Part shown: piece after piece, positions 46,998 to 56,342 of the stretch
Position numbering within the stretch: the first letter of the stretch is position 1
How the letters are laid out: each line of letters starts with the position of its first letter
Assembly: GCA_963830775.1 (NCBI GenBank)
Contig: CAWHNT010000056.1
Location: 71,431 to 135,430, forward strand
Direction: 5' to 3'
Source: CAWHNT01 sp963830775
GTDB taxonomy: Bacteria; Pseudomonadota; Alphaproteobacteria; Geminicoccales; Geminicoccaceae
Length of the DNA: 64,000 bases
The notes under the pieces: generated by a model
What the model saw: only the letters and a program-made list of their open reading frames with translations
Database searches by the model: none
Told to the model about the DNA's origin: nothing
Made by a program: the position numbers and the translations under genes

Positions 46998-47638
46998 GAA
47001 TGCGCTTCAGGCTTGCCGTACTGGCCCTCATGCTGTCGCCGCTCGTGGCCTGCTCTGCGACCCTGCCGAGCCGACTCTACACCCTGGCACCGGCGGTGTC
47101 GGCGCCGGTCGAGCCCGGACGCGGCGGCGCACTCGGCCTGGGGCCGGTCGAGCTCCCGGCCTACCTGGACCGGCCCGAGATCGTCACGCGCGAGGGGCCG
47201 CATCAGGTCGTGCTCGGCGAGTTCGACAAATGGGCCGAGCCGCTCCTGCCCATGTTCGTCCGCCTTCTGGCCGATCGCCTGCGCCTCGCCAGCGGCAGCA
47301 GCGACGTCGTGCCCCTGCCGTCGCGGCTCGAGAGCAACCCGCGCTACGGCGTGGCCGTGATCGTCGATCGCTTCGATGCGGACGAGAACGGGCAGATCGT
47401 TCTCGACGCCACCTGGCGCTACTACCAGCTCAGCGACGAGCGCACCCTCAAGAGCGGCCACGAGATGGTGTCCCTGGCGGCCGAGCCCGCCTCCCAGCCG
47501 GACCCGGACTACGCCTACGAGCTGCCGGCCCGTGACTACGGCGCCCTCGTCGCCGGCATGGCCCGCGCGGTCGACGAGCTGGCGATGCGGATCAGCGCCG
47601 GCCTGCCACGCGCAGCACCCGCTCGTCGTGCGAGCTGA
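46994..47638 (+). CDS. pqiC: PqiC, ABC-type auxiliary lipoprotein
   Basis: 214 residues from the GTG at 46994, 6 bases after AGGGAGG; an ATG at 47000 is the alternative. Lipobox LVAC. RLYTLAPAVS, GLGPVELPAYLDRPEIVTR and FDKWAEPLLPMFVRLLADRL are PqiC/YmbA family features. Outer-membrane partner of PqiB. Confidence 0.92.
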   Translation: MRMRFRLAVLALMLSPLVACSATLPSRLYTLAPAVSAPVEPGRGGALGLGPVELPAYLDRPEIVTREGPHQVVLGEFDKWAEPLLPMFVRLLADRLRLASGSSDVVPLPSRLESNPRYGVAVIVDRFDADENGQIVLDATWRYYQLSDERTLKSGHEMVSLAAEPASQPDPDYAYELPARDYGALVAGMARAVDELAMRISAGLPRAAPARRAS

Positions 47639-47643
47639 CGCTG

Positions 47644-47659
47644 CCGGGTGATCACCCGG
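47644..47659. terminator. 16-base perfect palindrome between convergent genes
   Basis: CCGGGTGATCACCCGG lies 5 bases after the pqiC stop and contains the stop codon of the convergent lipoprotein gene. It is a likely bidirectional terminator without a T-run. Confidence 0.55.
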
Positions 47660-48710
47660 TAGGGATCGTCACCAGCGGTGCCCGGCCGTCGCCGGCACTC
47701 TCGACCAGGGCGGATAGCAGAAGCAGGAAGGTGAAGGCGCGCTTGGAGGAGTAGTCCTCGTCGTCGATCCAGAACCAGTGATCGGCGTAGCGCACGCTGG
47801 TGAAGGCGGTCTGCGGCGGCAGCATGGACGAGAAGATCCGCACCTGGGCCACCGGCGCCACGCCGGCCGGGTCCTCCACAGTGGCGAGTGTGCGGCCGGC
47901 CGCGACATGGATCCGCGGTACCAGCACGCGGGAGCCCAGCGTGGCCAGCACCTCCATCATCGACCGGGTCTGCACGACGATCTGACCCCGAGCTCCGGGG
48001 CCGGTGCCGTAGACGACATGCGGTTCGGAGACGTCGTGATCGAGCCCGAGCAGCACCCGCAGCCGGTCGATCACGGATCTATCCGCCACCCCGTCCTCAT
48101 CCCGCAGCACGAGGACGACAGGCCCTTCTTCGCCGCCCTCCCGCTTGGCTCCGACAAGGCCCGCCGACTGTGCCCGCCCCATGAGATCCACGAGCTCGGC
48201 GAAGCGGACGGCACCCTCCGCCGGCACGTCGCCGGGCAGGGCATTGGGCAGTCCCTCGACGGAACGCACCATCATCCCGAGCACGAGGTCGGCCGGGTAG
48301 CCGGCGGCCAGCATCAGGAACAGCTCGCCGGGCGGGAACGGGTTAAGCATCGAGCGGGCGAGCTCGGGCCCGGTCACCGGGTCGTAAGTGATGGTGGGCC
48401 GGTCCTCGAAGTGCAGGAGTGCCCCCAGGCTCAGATCGTCCTCAAGCGACCAGCTGGGCGTGAAGAGGCCGGCGCCGAGGTGGCCCTCGGTCGTCATCGT
48501 GTAGCCGCTCACGACCTGGCCCACGCGGAAGAAGCTCACATGGTCGCCGTAGCGCAGGCGGACCACGTTGAGCAGGGTCTGCTGCTTGGCCGAGTCGGCC
48601 GTGACCCTCGCATAGCCGAGGCGATCATGCGCCACGGTCGAGGGCCCGAAGCTGCCGCAGGCGGCAAGGAAGGGGACGAGGAGGAGGAGGGCTGCCGGGC
48701 GGATCAACAT
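47652..48710 (-). CDS. Uncharacterised lipoprotein
   Basis: 352 residues from the ATG at 48710. Signal peptide with lipobox LAAC (MLIRPAALLLLVPFLAACGS). The mature part has mixed structure: KQQTLLNVVRLRYGDHVSFF, GAGLFTPSWSLEDDLSLGAL, and a C-terminal HWFWIDDEDYSSKRAFTFLL. No family recognised. Such proteins appear in proteobacteria as isolated lipoproteins. Convergent with pqiC and divergent from the RND adaptor by 196 bases. Confidence 0.8.
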   Translation of the reverse strand: MLIRPAALLLLVPFLAACGSFGPSTVAHDRLGYARVTADSAKQQTLLNVVRLRYGDHVSFFRVGQVVSGYTMTTEGHLGAGLFTPSWSLEDDLSLGALLHFEDRPTITYDPVTGPELARSMLNPFPPGELFLMLAAGYPADLVLGMMVRSVEGLPNALPGDVPAEGAVRFAELVDLMGRAQSAGLVGAKREGGEEGPVVLVLRDEDGVADRSVIDRLRVLLGLDHDVSEPHVVYGTGPGARGQIVVQTRSMMEVLATLGSRVLVPRIHVAAGRTLATVEDPAGVAPVAQVRIFSSMLPPQTAFTSVRYADHWFWIDDEDYSSKRAFTFLLLLSALVESAGDGRAPLVTIPTG

Positions 48711-48906
48711 GGTCTGGCTGGATGATGGGGTCGGCGAAACCTGCACCGGCCAGGGCGTCGGCACAATCCGCCTGCACCCTTTCGGCTGTCCCCGGCGGTG
48801 CGCGCAATGGCCGGATTGCCAATTGTTCCCAAGCCCTCCATCGGGAGCTGCCAAAAAGGCGGCCGGTGGGCTACTCTACGGTGAGCCGTCTGGCTGGGGG
48901 GTTACG

Positions 48907-50040
48907 ATGCGAGCTGACGCCGTCTGGATCCCGTTGCTGACGGCAGCGGGGATCGTGCTCGCGGCCTGCGATGATGGCGGCGATCAGCAGCGCGCGGCGG
49001 CACCGGCCGCCCCGGCGCCTGCCGTGGGGGTGGTCGCCGCGGCGGAGCGGGACGTGACGCCGGCCTTCTCGTTCACCGGCCGGGTCGAGGCCGTGGACAA
49101 GGTGGATCTGCGGGCCCGCATCACCGGCTTCCTCGAGAAGCGGGATTTCACCGAAGGCCAGGAGGTGACGGCGGACAGCCTGCTGTTCTCGATCGAGAAG
49201 CAGCAGTACGAGGCCACCGTGCAGCAGACGCAGGCAACGGTCGCCCAGGCGCAGGCTGTGCTGACCGATGCCGAACTCCAGCTGTCGCGCGGCGAAGAGC
49301 TGGTCCGCAACCGCAATATCCCCCAGTCGGAGGTGGATGCGCGCCGTGCCCGCCGTGACAACGCCAAGGGAGCGCTGATGGCCGCCCAGGCCCAGCTCCG
49401 CCAGGCGCAGATCAATCTGGGCTACACCGACATCCAGGCCCCGATCGCCGGCAAGATCGGGCGCAGCACCTTCACCGAAGGCAGCTTCGTCGGCCCCGAC
49501 AGTGGCCCGCTCGCCACCGTGGTGAGCCAGGACCCGATCTATGTCAGCTTCCCGGTGAGCTCCCGCGAGCTGCTGACGGCGCGCCAGGAGGCGGAAGCGC
49601 GGGGCGATGACCTGCGGGCAGTGCGGGTCAAGGTCCGCCTGCCCGACGGCAACGAGTACGACCAGGTCGGCAGCGTCAACTTCGTCGACAACCAGGTCGA
49701 CCCCACCACGGACACGGTAACGGTCCGGGCCAGCCTTCCCAACCAGCAGCGCCGGCTGATCGACGGCCAGCTCGTGGGGGTGACGGTGGAGCAGGCCAAG
49801 CCGCTGCCGGCGATCGTGGTTCCGCAGGCAGCACTCCTCGCCGATCAGGCCGGCCCCTACGTCCTGATCGTGGGCAGCGACGGCAAGGTCGAGCAGCGGC
49901 GGGTCCAGCTCGGCGAGGGGACCGGCACGGACATGGCGGTCAAGGACGGCCTGAAGGCGGGCGAGCGGGTCGTGGTCGAGGGCATCCAGAAGGTCCGGCC
50001 CGGCCAGACGGTGCAGGCCACCGAGGCGGCGGGGGCCTGA
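48907..50040 (+). CDS. RND efflux periplasmic adaptor (membrane fusion protein)
   Basis: 377 residues from the ATG at 48907. Lipobox LAAC near residue 21, barrel-sandwich half motif FTGRVEAVDKVDLRARITGF, a coiled-coil hairpin (about 95-150), then lipoyl/beta-barrel parts IQAPIAGKIGRSTFTEGSFV and LADQAGPYVLIVGSDGKVEQ. AcrA/MexA type. It starts the pump operon, 3 bases before the RND gene. No outer-membrane channel gene is present here. Confidence 0.94.
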   Translation: MRADAVWIPLLTAAGIVLAACDDGGDQQRAAAPAAPAPAVGVVAAAERDVTPAFSFTGRVEAVDKVDLRARITGFLEKRDFTEGQEVTADSLLFSIEKQQYEATVQQTQATVAQAQAVLTDAELQLSRGEELVRNRNIPQSEVDARRARRDNAKGALMAAQAQLRQAQINLGYTDIQAPIAGKIGRSTFTEGSFVGPDSGPLATVVSQDPIYVSFPVSSRELLTARQEAEARGDDLRAVRVKVRLPDGNEYDQVGSVNFVDNQVDPTTDTVTVRASLPNQQRRLIDGQLVGVTVEQAKPLPAIVVPQAALLADQAGPYVLIVGSDGKVEQRRVQLGEGTGTDMAVKDGLKAGERVVVEGIQKVRPGQTVQATEAAGA

Positions 50041-50043
50041 GCC

Positions 50044-53000
50044 ATGATCTCCTCCGTCTTCATCGACCGGCCGCGCCTGGCCTTCGTGGTCTCGATCGTG
50101 ATCACGCTGGCCGGCATCATCGCCATCGGCGCCATCCCGCGCGCCCAGTTCCCGGACATCGTCCCGCCCCAGGTCCAGGTCTCGGGCTTCTATCCCGGCG
50201 CCAGTGCCGACATCGTCGAGCAGACGGTGGCCCAGCCGATCGAGCAGCAGGTCAACGGCGTCGACCGCATGCTCTACATGCAGTCGACCTCCGGCTCGGA
50301 CGGCAGCTACACGCTGACGGTGACCTTCGACCTCGGCACCGATCCCGACATCAACACCGTCAATGTCCAGAACAAGGCGAACCTCGCCATCCCGCAGCTG
50401 CCGGACGAGGTCAGCCGGCAGGGGCTGACGATCAAGAAGGTCTCCTCGGCCCTGCTCCAGGTGCTGGCACTCTATTCGCCGAACGGGACCTACGACCCGC
50501 TGTATCTGTCCAACTATGTGACCATCAACATCCTGGACGTGCTGAAGCGGATCAACGGCGTCGGGGACGCGACGCTGTTCGGCCCACTCGACTACTCGAT
50601 GCGGGTCTGGCTCGACCCGAGCAAGCTCACCAATTACGGCGTCTCGCCGAGCGACGTGGCGGGCGCCATCCAGTCGCAGAACGTGCAGGCCCCAGTGGGC
50701 CGGATCGGTGCGGCACCGGTCTCGCAGGACCAGCAGTTCCAGCTCACCATCAACACCAAGGGCCGGCTCACCAGCGTCAAGGAGTTCGAGAACATCATCA
50801 TCCGCGCCAACCCGGACGGGTCGGTGGTGCGGGTGCGCGACGTGGCGCGGGTGGAGCTCGGGGCCAAGTCCTCCGACCGGTTCTCGACCTTCAATGGCCA
50901 ACCGTCGGCGACGATCGGTCTCTATCTGGCCCCCGGCGCCAACGCGATCGCCGTGGCCGACCGCGTCGCCGCCACCATGGTCGAGATGAAGACGAGGTTC
51001 CCGCAGGATCTCGACTACGACCTCATGTACGACACGACGGTGTTCGTGAAGGCCACCATCGAGGAGGTGATCCACACCCTGGTCGAGGCCTTCATCCTCG
51101 TGGCCCTCGTCGTGTTCGTCTTCCTGGGCAAGCTGCGCACGACGCTGATCCCGCTGCTCGCGGTGCCGGTTTCGATCATCGGCACCTTCGCCGTGATGCT
51201 GGCGATCGGGTACAGCGCCAACACCGTCTCGCTCCTGGCCCTGGTGCTCGCGATCGGCATCGTCGTCGACGATGCCATCGTCGTGATCGAGAACGTCGAG
51301 CGGGTGATGGAGGAGGAGCCCGAGCTCTCGGTCAAGGAAGCGACCCGCAAGGCCATGGGCGAGATCACCGCACCCATCATCGCCATCACGATGGTGCTGC
51401 TCTCGGTCTTCGTGCCGGTTGCCTTCATCCCCGGCATCACGGGCGAGCTGTTCCGCCAGTTCGCCATCGCCGTCTCGGTCTCGATGCTGATCTCGGCGAT
51501 CAACGCCCTGTCGCTCGCACCGGCCTTGTGCTCCGTCCTCCTGACCAAGAGCCACGGGCGGCCGCGCGGGCCCGTGGGCTGGATGCTGGCCGGCATCGAC
51601 CGGATGACGGCGGGCTATGCCTGGGTCGTGCGCCGGCTGGTCCGGGTCTCGATCCTCTCGCTGGCCATCCTGGCGGGCACCGTCTTCCTCATCGGCGTCA
51701 CCTTCAAGGCCACCCCGCAGGGCTTCCTGCCGGAGGAGGACCAGGGCGCCATCTTCGCCATCCTGCAATTGCCGGAGGGGGCCTCCCAGAACAGGACCGC
51801 CACCACGGCAGCGGAGATGGACGAGATCATCCGGCGCGAGCCGGCGGTCGAGAGCGTCACCGCCGTCATCGGCTACGATTTCATCAACACCATCGCCTCC
51901 TCGAACAAGGCCTTCTTCATCGTCCGCCTGAAGCCGTTCGAGGAGCGGGCGGATCCGGCCCTCAGCGCCCAGGCCTTGATCTTGAAGCTCCGGCGCGCGT
52001 TCGCCACCGTTGGCACCGGGGTCGGCGTGCCCTTGAACCTGCCCCCGATCATCGGCCTCGGCTCCACCGGCGGCTTCCAGTATGTGCTGGAGGCCATCCA
52101 GGGTCAGCCCTTCACCGATATCGCTTCGGTCATGGGGAATCTCGTCGTGCAGGCCAACGGCCAGCCCGGGCTGGCCGGTGTCTTCTCCACCTTCGCCGCC
52201 AACACCCCGCAGCTCTATCTCGACATCGACCGCGAGAAGGCCCAGGCGCTGGGCGTCAACATCAGCGATATCTTCACTGCCCTGCAGTCCACGCTCGGCA
52301 GCTACTACGTCAACGACTTCAATCTCTTCGGCCGGACCTGGCAGGTCAACATCCAGGCGGAGACACCCTTCCGCCAGCGGGTGGACGACATCTACCGGAT
52401 CTATGTCCGCAACAAGAGCGGCGAGATGGTGCCGCTCCGTGCGCTCGCCAACGCGCGCCTGATCCTCGGGCCACAGGCCGTGAGCCGGTACAACAACTAC
52501 CGGGCCGTGATCGTCAACGGCTCCCCGGCCCCGGGCGAGAGCTCGGGTGCTGCCCTCGCCGCCATGGAGGACCTGTCGCGGACCGCCCTGCCCAACGGCT
52601 ATGCCTATGAATGGACCGGCACCGCCTACCAGGAGAAGCTGGCCGCCGGGAAGACCACGGTCGTCCTGGGCCTCGCCGTCCTCTTCGCTTACCTCTTTCT
52701 CGTCGCCCTCTACGAGAGCTGGAACGTGCCGGTTCCGGTGCTGCTCTCGGTGAGCGTCGGCGTCCTGGGCTCCATGCTGGGGCTGAAGCTGGCGGGCCTT
52801 GCCTTCGACGTCTACGCTCAGATCGGCATCGTCGTGCTGGTGGCACTCGCCGCCAAGAACGCGATCCTGATCAACGAGTTCGCGCTGGAGCAGCGCTACA
52901 AGGGCACGCCTCTCCTGGAATCCGCGATCGAGGGCGCCCGCCTGCGCTTCCGCCCGGTGATGATGACCAGCTTCGCCTTCATCCTGGGCCTGCTGCCCCT

Positions 53001-53220
53001 GGTCCTCGCCACCGGCCCCGGTGCTGCCAGCCGCCGCGCCGTCGGCACCCCCGTCTTCGCCGGCATGCTCGCCGCCTCCCTCGTCGGCATCTTCGTCATC
53101 CCGATGCTCTACGTCGTCTTCCAGTGGCTGCGCGAGCGCACCGGTCGCGGTGCCGTAGGCAAGCCGGGCGCAACGCCCGAGCCCCTACCACCCGCAGCGG
53201 CGGCCTCGCCGGCGGAGTAG
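50044..53220 (+). CDS. RND multidrug efflux transporter (HAE1/AcrB type)
   Basis: 1058 residues, a full-length family member. Opens FIDRPRLAFVVSIVITLAGI with 12 membrane segments and two large periplasmic domains. The TM4 proton-relay acids are in AIGIVVDDAIVVIENVERVM. Other signatures: TPQGFLPEEDQGAIFAILQL and, in the second half, LVALAAKNAILINEFALEQR. Exports drugs, bile-salt-like or solvent molecules; specificity is unknown. Confidence 0.96.
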   Translation: MISSVFIDRPRLAFVVSIVITLAGIIAIGAIPRAQFPDIVPPQVQVSGFYPGASADIVEQTVAQPIEQQVNGVDRMLYMQSTSGSDGSYTLTVTFDLGTDPDINTVNVQNKANLAIPQLPDEVSRQGLTIKKVSSALLQVLALYSPNGTYDPLYLSNYVTINILDVLKRINGVGDATLFGPLDYSMRVWLDPSKLTNYGVSPSDVAGAIQSQNVQAPVGRIGAAPVSQDQQFQLTINTKGRLTSVKEFENIIIRANPDGSVVRVRDVARVELGAKSSDRFSTFNGQPSATIGLYLAPGANAIAVADRVAATMVEMKTRFPQDLDYDLMYDTTVFVKATIEEVIHTLVEAFILVALVVFVFLGKLRTTLIPLLAVPVSIIGTFAVMLAIGYSANTVSLLALVLAIGIVVDDAIVVIENVERVMEEEPELSVKEATRKAMGEITAPIIAITMVLLSVFVPVAFIPGITGELFRQFAIAVSVSMLISAINALSLAPALCSVLLTKSHGRPRGPVGWMLAGIDRMTAGYAWVVRRLVRVSILSLAILAGTVFLIGVTFKATPQGFLPEEDQGAIFAILQLPEGASQNRTATTAAEMDEIIRREPAVESVTAVIGYDFINTIASSNKAFFIVRLKPFEERADPALSAQALILKLRRAFATVGTGVGVPLNLPPIIGLGSTGGFQYVLEAIQGQPFTDIASVMGNLVVQANGQPGLAGVFSTFAANTPQLYLDIDREKAQALGVNISDIFTALQSTLGSYYVNDFNLFGRTWQVNIQAETPFRQRVDDIYRIYVRNKSGEMVPLRALANARLILGPQAVSRYNNYRAVIVNGSPAPGESSGAALAAMEDLSRTALPNGYAYEWTGTAYQEKLAAGKTTVVLGLAVLFAYLFLVALYESWNVPVPVLLSVSVGVLGSMLGLKLAGLAFDVYAQIGIVVLVALAAKNAILINEFALEQRYKGTPLLESAIEGARLRFRPVMMTSFAFILGLLPLVLATGPGAASRRAVGTPVFAGMLAASLVGIFVIPMLYVVFQWLRERTGRGAVGKPGATPEPLPPAAAASPAE

Positions 53221-53254
53221 GGGAGGGGCAGGGCCTACATCAGCAGAAAGGCAG

Positions 53255-54836
53255 CTACGAAACGGCACCCAGCGCTAGGCGTTGCTCGTGCATGAGCAGG
53301 AAGGCCCTGTAGTCCCGCTCGAAGCTCTGCCGCCGCCGGATTCGGCAGCCGCTCGAGACCAGAGGGCGCCATCGCCGCTGCAGCCGTGGGCAGATCCGGG
53401 TAGAGGCCCGCCGCCGTCGCCGCCACCATCGCGGTGCCGAGCAGCACCGCGTCCTCGGTCTCCGGCACCACGAGCCGGCAGCCGGTGGCGTCCGCGTAGA
53501 GCTCGACCAGGAGCGGGTTCTTCACGTGCCCGCCCGTGAGGTGGAGCGTGTCGATGCGGTAGCCGCGGGCATTGAGCGCGTCGACGATGTGGCGGGTGCC
53601 GAGCGCGATCGCGACCGCCGTGCGGTAATAGAGGCGGCAGAGACTGTCGAACGAGCTGTCGAGGGTGAGTCCGCTGATCACGCCCCTGGCATGCGGGTCG
53701 GCGAGCGGCGAGCGGTTGCCGTGGAAGTCCGGCAGCACATGCAGGCCGGCAGCGAAGGTCGGGTCCTCCGCGCGCAGCTCCGCGATCCGGGCAGTGACGC
53801 GCGCATGGAGAGCAGCGTCGGGCTCGCCGCCGGCGCTGTGCAGGCGGAGGATGTGGTCGAGAAGGGCGCCGGTCGCCGACTGTCCGCCCTCGTTCAGCCA
53901 GTATTGCGGCAGGACGGCGCCGAGATAGGGCCCCCAGACGCCGGGCACGGCGCGTGGCTCGGCCGAGAGCGCCATGTGGCAGCTGGAGGTGCCGGCGATG
54001 AGGGCGAGGTGGCGGTCGAGGCTGGTCGCGCCCTGCTGTGCCAGGCCGCCCAGCACGCCCAAAGCCCCGGCATGGGCGTCGATCAGGCCGGCACCCACGC
54101 GGCAGCCGGTGGTGAGGCCCAGGGCTTCCGCGGCCTCGGGCAGGAGCGGGCCGAGGTCGGTGCCGATGGCGGAGGCGGCCTCGGGCAGCGCACCTCTCTC
54201 CTTCAGGTCCCCGAGACCCATGGTGTTGAGGAAATCCTGCTGCCAGCCGGGTCGCTCGTGGGCGAGGTAGGTCCATTTGCAGGTGACGGTGCAGGCCGAG
54301 CGGGCGAGTGAGCCCGAGGCGCGATGGGTCAGGAAGTCCGCGAGATCGAGGAAGCGGCCGGCGCGGGCCCAGCTCCGGGGCATGTTCCGCTTCAGCCACA
54401 TCAGCTTCGGCACCTCCATCTCGAGCGACATCACGCCGCCCACATAGTCGAGCACGCGGTGGCGGCTCGCCGTGCACTCCTCGGCCTCGGCCACCGCCCG
54501 ATGGTCCTGCCAGACGATGATGTCCCAGCGGTCCTCGCCCGTGGTCGAGACGCTGACCGGCCGGCCCTCGGGGTCGAGCACTGCCAGCGAGCAGGTCGCA
54601 TCGAAGCTGATGCCGTGGACCGCGTCGGCGCTGACACCGGCACTGGCGAGGGCCGCCCGCACGGAGCTGGCGACGGCAGCCCAGATGTCGGCCGAGGACT
54701 GCTCGGCATGGTGCGGCTGCGGCCGGTTCATCAGGATCGGGTGGTCGCCGCGGCCGAGGAGCCGCCCGCCCGCATCGTAGACCCCCGCCCGGGCGCTGCC
54801 CGTGCCGACGTCGACGCCGACCACCAGCTTCTCCAT
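53255..54836 (-). CDS. FGGY-family pentulose kinase, frameshift at C-terminus
   Basis: ATG at 54836 with GGGAGG upstream. VGVDVGTGSARAGVYDAGGR is the ATP-binding N-terminus; ISFDATCSLAVLD, DHRAVAEAEE, LIDAHAGALGVLGG, AGTSSCHMALS and LTGGHVKNPLLVELYADATG are FGGY/ribulokinase motifs. Near 53328 the frame changes, resuming as SFERDYRAFLLMHEQRLALG with a TAG at 53255-53257, the usual kinase ending. The uncorrected frame ends at 53235. It is divergent from an RbsD/FucU mutarotase, so it probably phosphorylates a ketopentose or similar sugar. Confidence 0.92.
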
Positions 54837-54913
54837 CGGGGCCTCCCTGTCGTTGCCGCGCGGGCGGCGCTAAGCTCACCCGGTCGCGACGTGATCTGAG
54901 CCGGGGAGGCTTC

Positions 54914-55348
54914 ATGCTCAAGGGCATCGACCCAATTCTCAATGCCGACCTCCTGTGGGCGCTCCGCGCCATGGGCCATGGCGACGACATCGTGCTGGCC
55001 GACAGCAACTTTCCGGCCGCCACCATGGGCAAGCGGGTGATCCGGATGGATGGCGTATCCGGTCCGCGCCTCCTCGAGGCTGTCCTCTCGGTCCTGCCGA
55101 TCGACGATTTCGTGCCCGACCCTGCGGTCCGGATCGAGGTCGTGGACGATCCGGAAGCCGAGCCCGAGGTCTGCCGCGAGTATGCGGCGATCCTGGCCCG
55201 GCCCGAGCATGGCGCCGTGCGGCTCGGCCGGATCGAGCGCTTCGCCTTCTACGAGCGGGCGCGGCAGGCCTTCGCCGTGGTCCCATGCGGCGAGGAGCGC
55301 CTCTACGGCTGCGTCCTCCTGAAAAAGGGCGTGATCAGGCCGGCATAA
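54914..55348 (+). CDS. RbsD/FucU-type sugar mutarotase
   Basis: 144 residues. LWALRAMGHGDDIVLADSNF carries the catalytic His/Asp region; IDDFVPDPAVRI and ERFAFYERARQAFAVV follow the FucU pattern. Interconverts sugar anomers before phosphorylation. Divergent from the FGGY kinase across 77 bases, likely sharing a control region. Confidence 0.92.
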   Translation: MLKGIDPILNADLLWALRAMGHGDDIVLADSNFPAATMGKRVIRMDGVSGPRLLEAVLSVLPIDDFVPDPAVRIEVVDDPEAEPEVCREYAAILARPEHGAVRLGRIERFAFYERARQAFAVVPCGEERLYGCVLLKKGVIRPA

Positions 55349-55517
55349 GGGCGACTTTTGTGTGGCTGCGGCCACAATGTGAGTACCGCATTGTGACACC
55401 TTGACCCCAAATGTTGTTCGGCTTGGAACTTTGTGGCACTAGCCTGAACTACGCCGCAGGCTGGGTGTCGCGGCTACCGCAGCGTGCGCGGGCGGAATCG
55501 GAGATGGGGAGACTGGA
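55349..55517. promoter_or_regulatory. TTGTG-rich control region upstream of the SGNH hydrolase
   Basis: Inverted repeat CACAATG (55373-55379) and CATTGTG (55389-55395) with a 9-base spacer. Further TTGTG copies lie at about 55358 and 55431, and ATGTTGTTCG between them. The cluster suggests a dimeric-regulator binding site. No regulator gene is adjacent. Confidence 0.45.
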
Positions 55518-56342
55518 TTGACCGCCCCTGGCTACGGCGTCTCGAGTAGCATCACGGACAAGGTCGTCGCTACCTCGCCGGCGCGGAGCGCAAGGCCGTG
55601 GCGGCGGTGGCTCCTGCTTGGCGCAATCGCCAGCTATCTTCTGGTCCTGCACGCCGCCATGCTCGGCGCGGTGATGAAGTCCGACTTCGTGACCCGGGTC
55701 GAGCGCAAGCTCGGCATCCTGAAGGCCGGCGAGTTCGAGGGCTCGTACAAGCGCTTCGCCGCCGCCTTCGCGAGGAGCGACGCCAGGGCACGGCCGGGTG
55801 CGATCGTCTTCCTCGGCGACAGCATCATGCGCGATCTCGACACCAGCAGCATCGCGCGCCACACGCTCAACCTCGCGATCCCGACCGACACGACCGCGGG
55901 CGTGCTGAAGCGCTCCCAGACCTACCGGTCTCTGGCGACGGCGCGCGGCGTGGTGATCGGCGTCGGCGTCAACGACCTCGTCTGGCGCCCGATCCCGGAA
56001 GCCCTCCGGAACTATCGGAGCATCCTGGAGCTCGTTCCCCAGGCCACGCCCGTCCTGGCCCTGGCCGTGCTGCCTGTCGACGAGCGGGAAGTCCGCCAGC
56101 GCAACGCCGATGTCGGCAAGCTCAACGCCGGCATTGCCAGTCTGTGCGCGGCCCGGCCGGGATGCCACTTCGTCGATGCCAGCCGTCAGCTGGCCGGGGC
56201 CGGCGGCAACCTGCTGCCGAGCGCCCATGACGGCGACGGTATCCACCTCTCCCAGGTCGGGCACGACATCTACTGGAACGTGGTCAACGCGGCGGTGGTG
56301 AACTTCCTGCCGCCCGCGAACCTGAGCCCGCCGGCTCAGTAG
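55518..56342 (+). CDS. Membrane-anchored SGNH/GDSL hydrolase
   Basis: 274 residues from a TTG at 55518, 9 bases after GGGGA; the start is not certain. One N-terminal membrane segment (WLLLGAIASYLLVLHAAMLG), then the SGNH domain: block I IVFLGDSIMRDL (Ser), block III GVGVNDLVWRP (Asn in the GxND position) and block V DGDGIHLSQVGHDIYW (Asp/His). Likely acts outside the membrane on acyl groups of a glycan or lipid. Confidence 0.85.
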   Translation: MTAPGYGVSSSITDKVVATSPARSARPWRRWLLLGAIASYLLVLHAAMLGAVMKSDFVTRVERKLGILKAGEFEGSYKRFAAAFARSDARARPGAIVFLGDSIMRDLDTSSIARHTLNLAIPTDTTAGVLKRSQTYRSLATARGVVIGVGVNDLVWRPIPEALRNYRSILELVPQATPVLALAVLPVDEREVRQRNADVGKLNAGIASLCAARPGCHFVDASRQLAGAGGNLLPSAHDGDGIHLSQVGHDIYWNVVNAAVVNFLPPANLSPPAQ

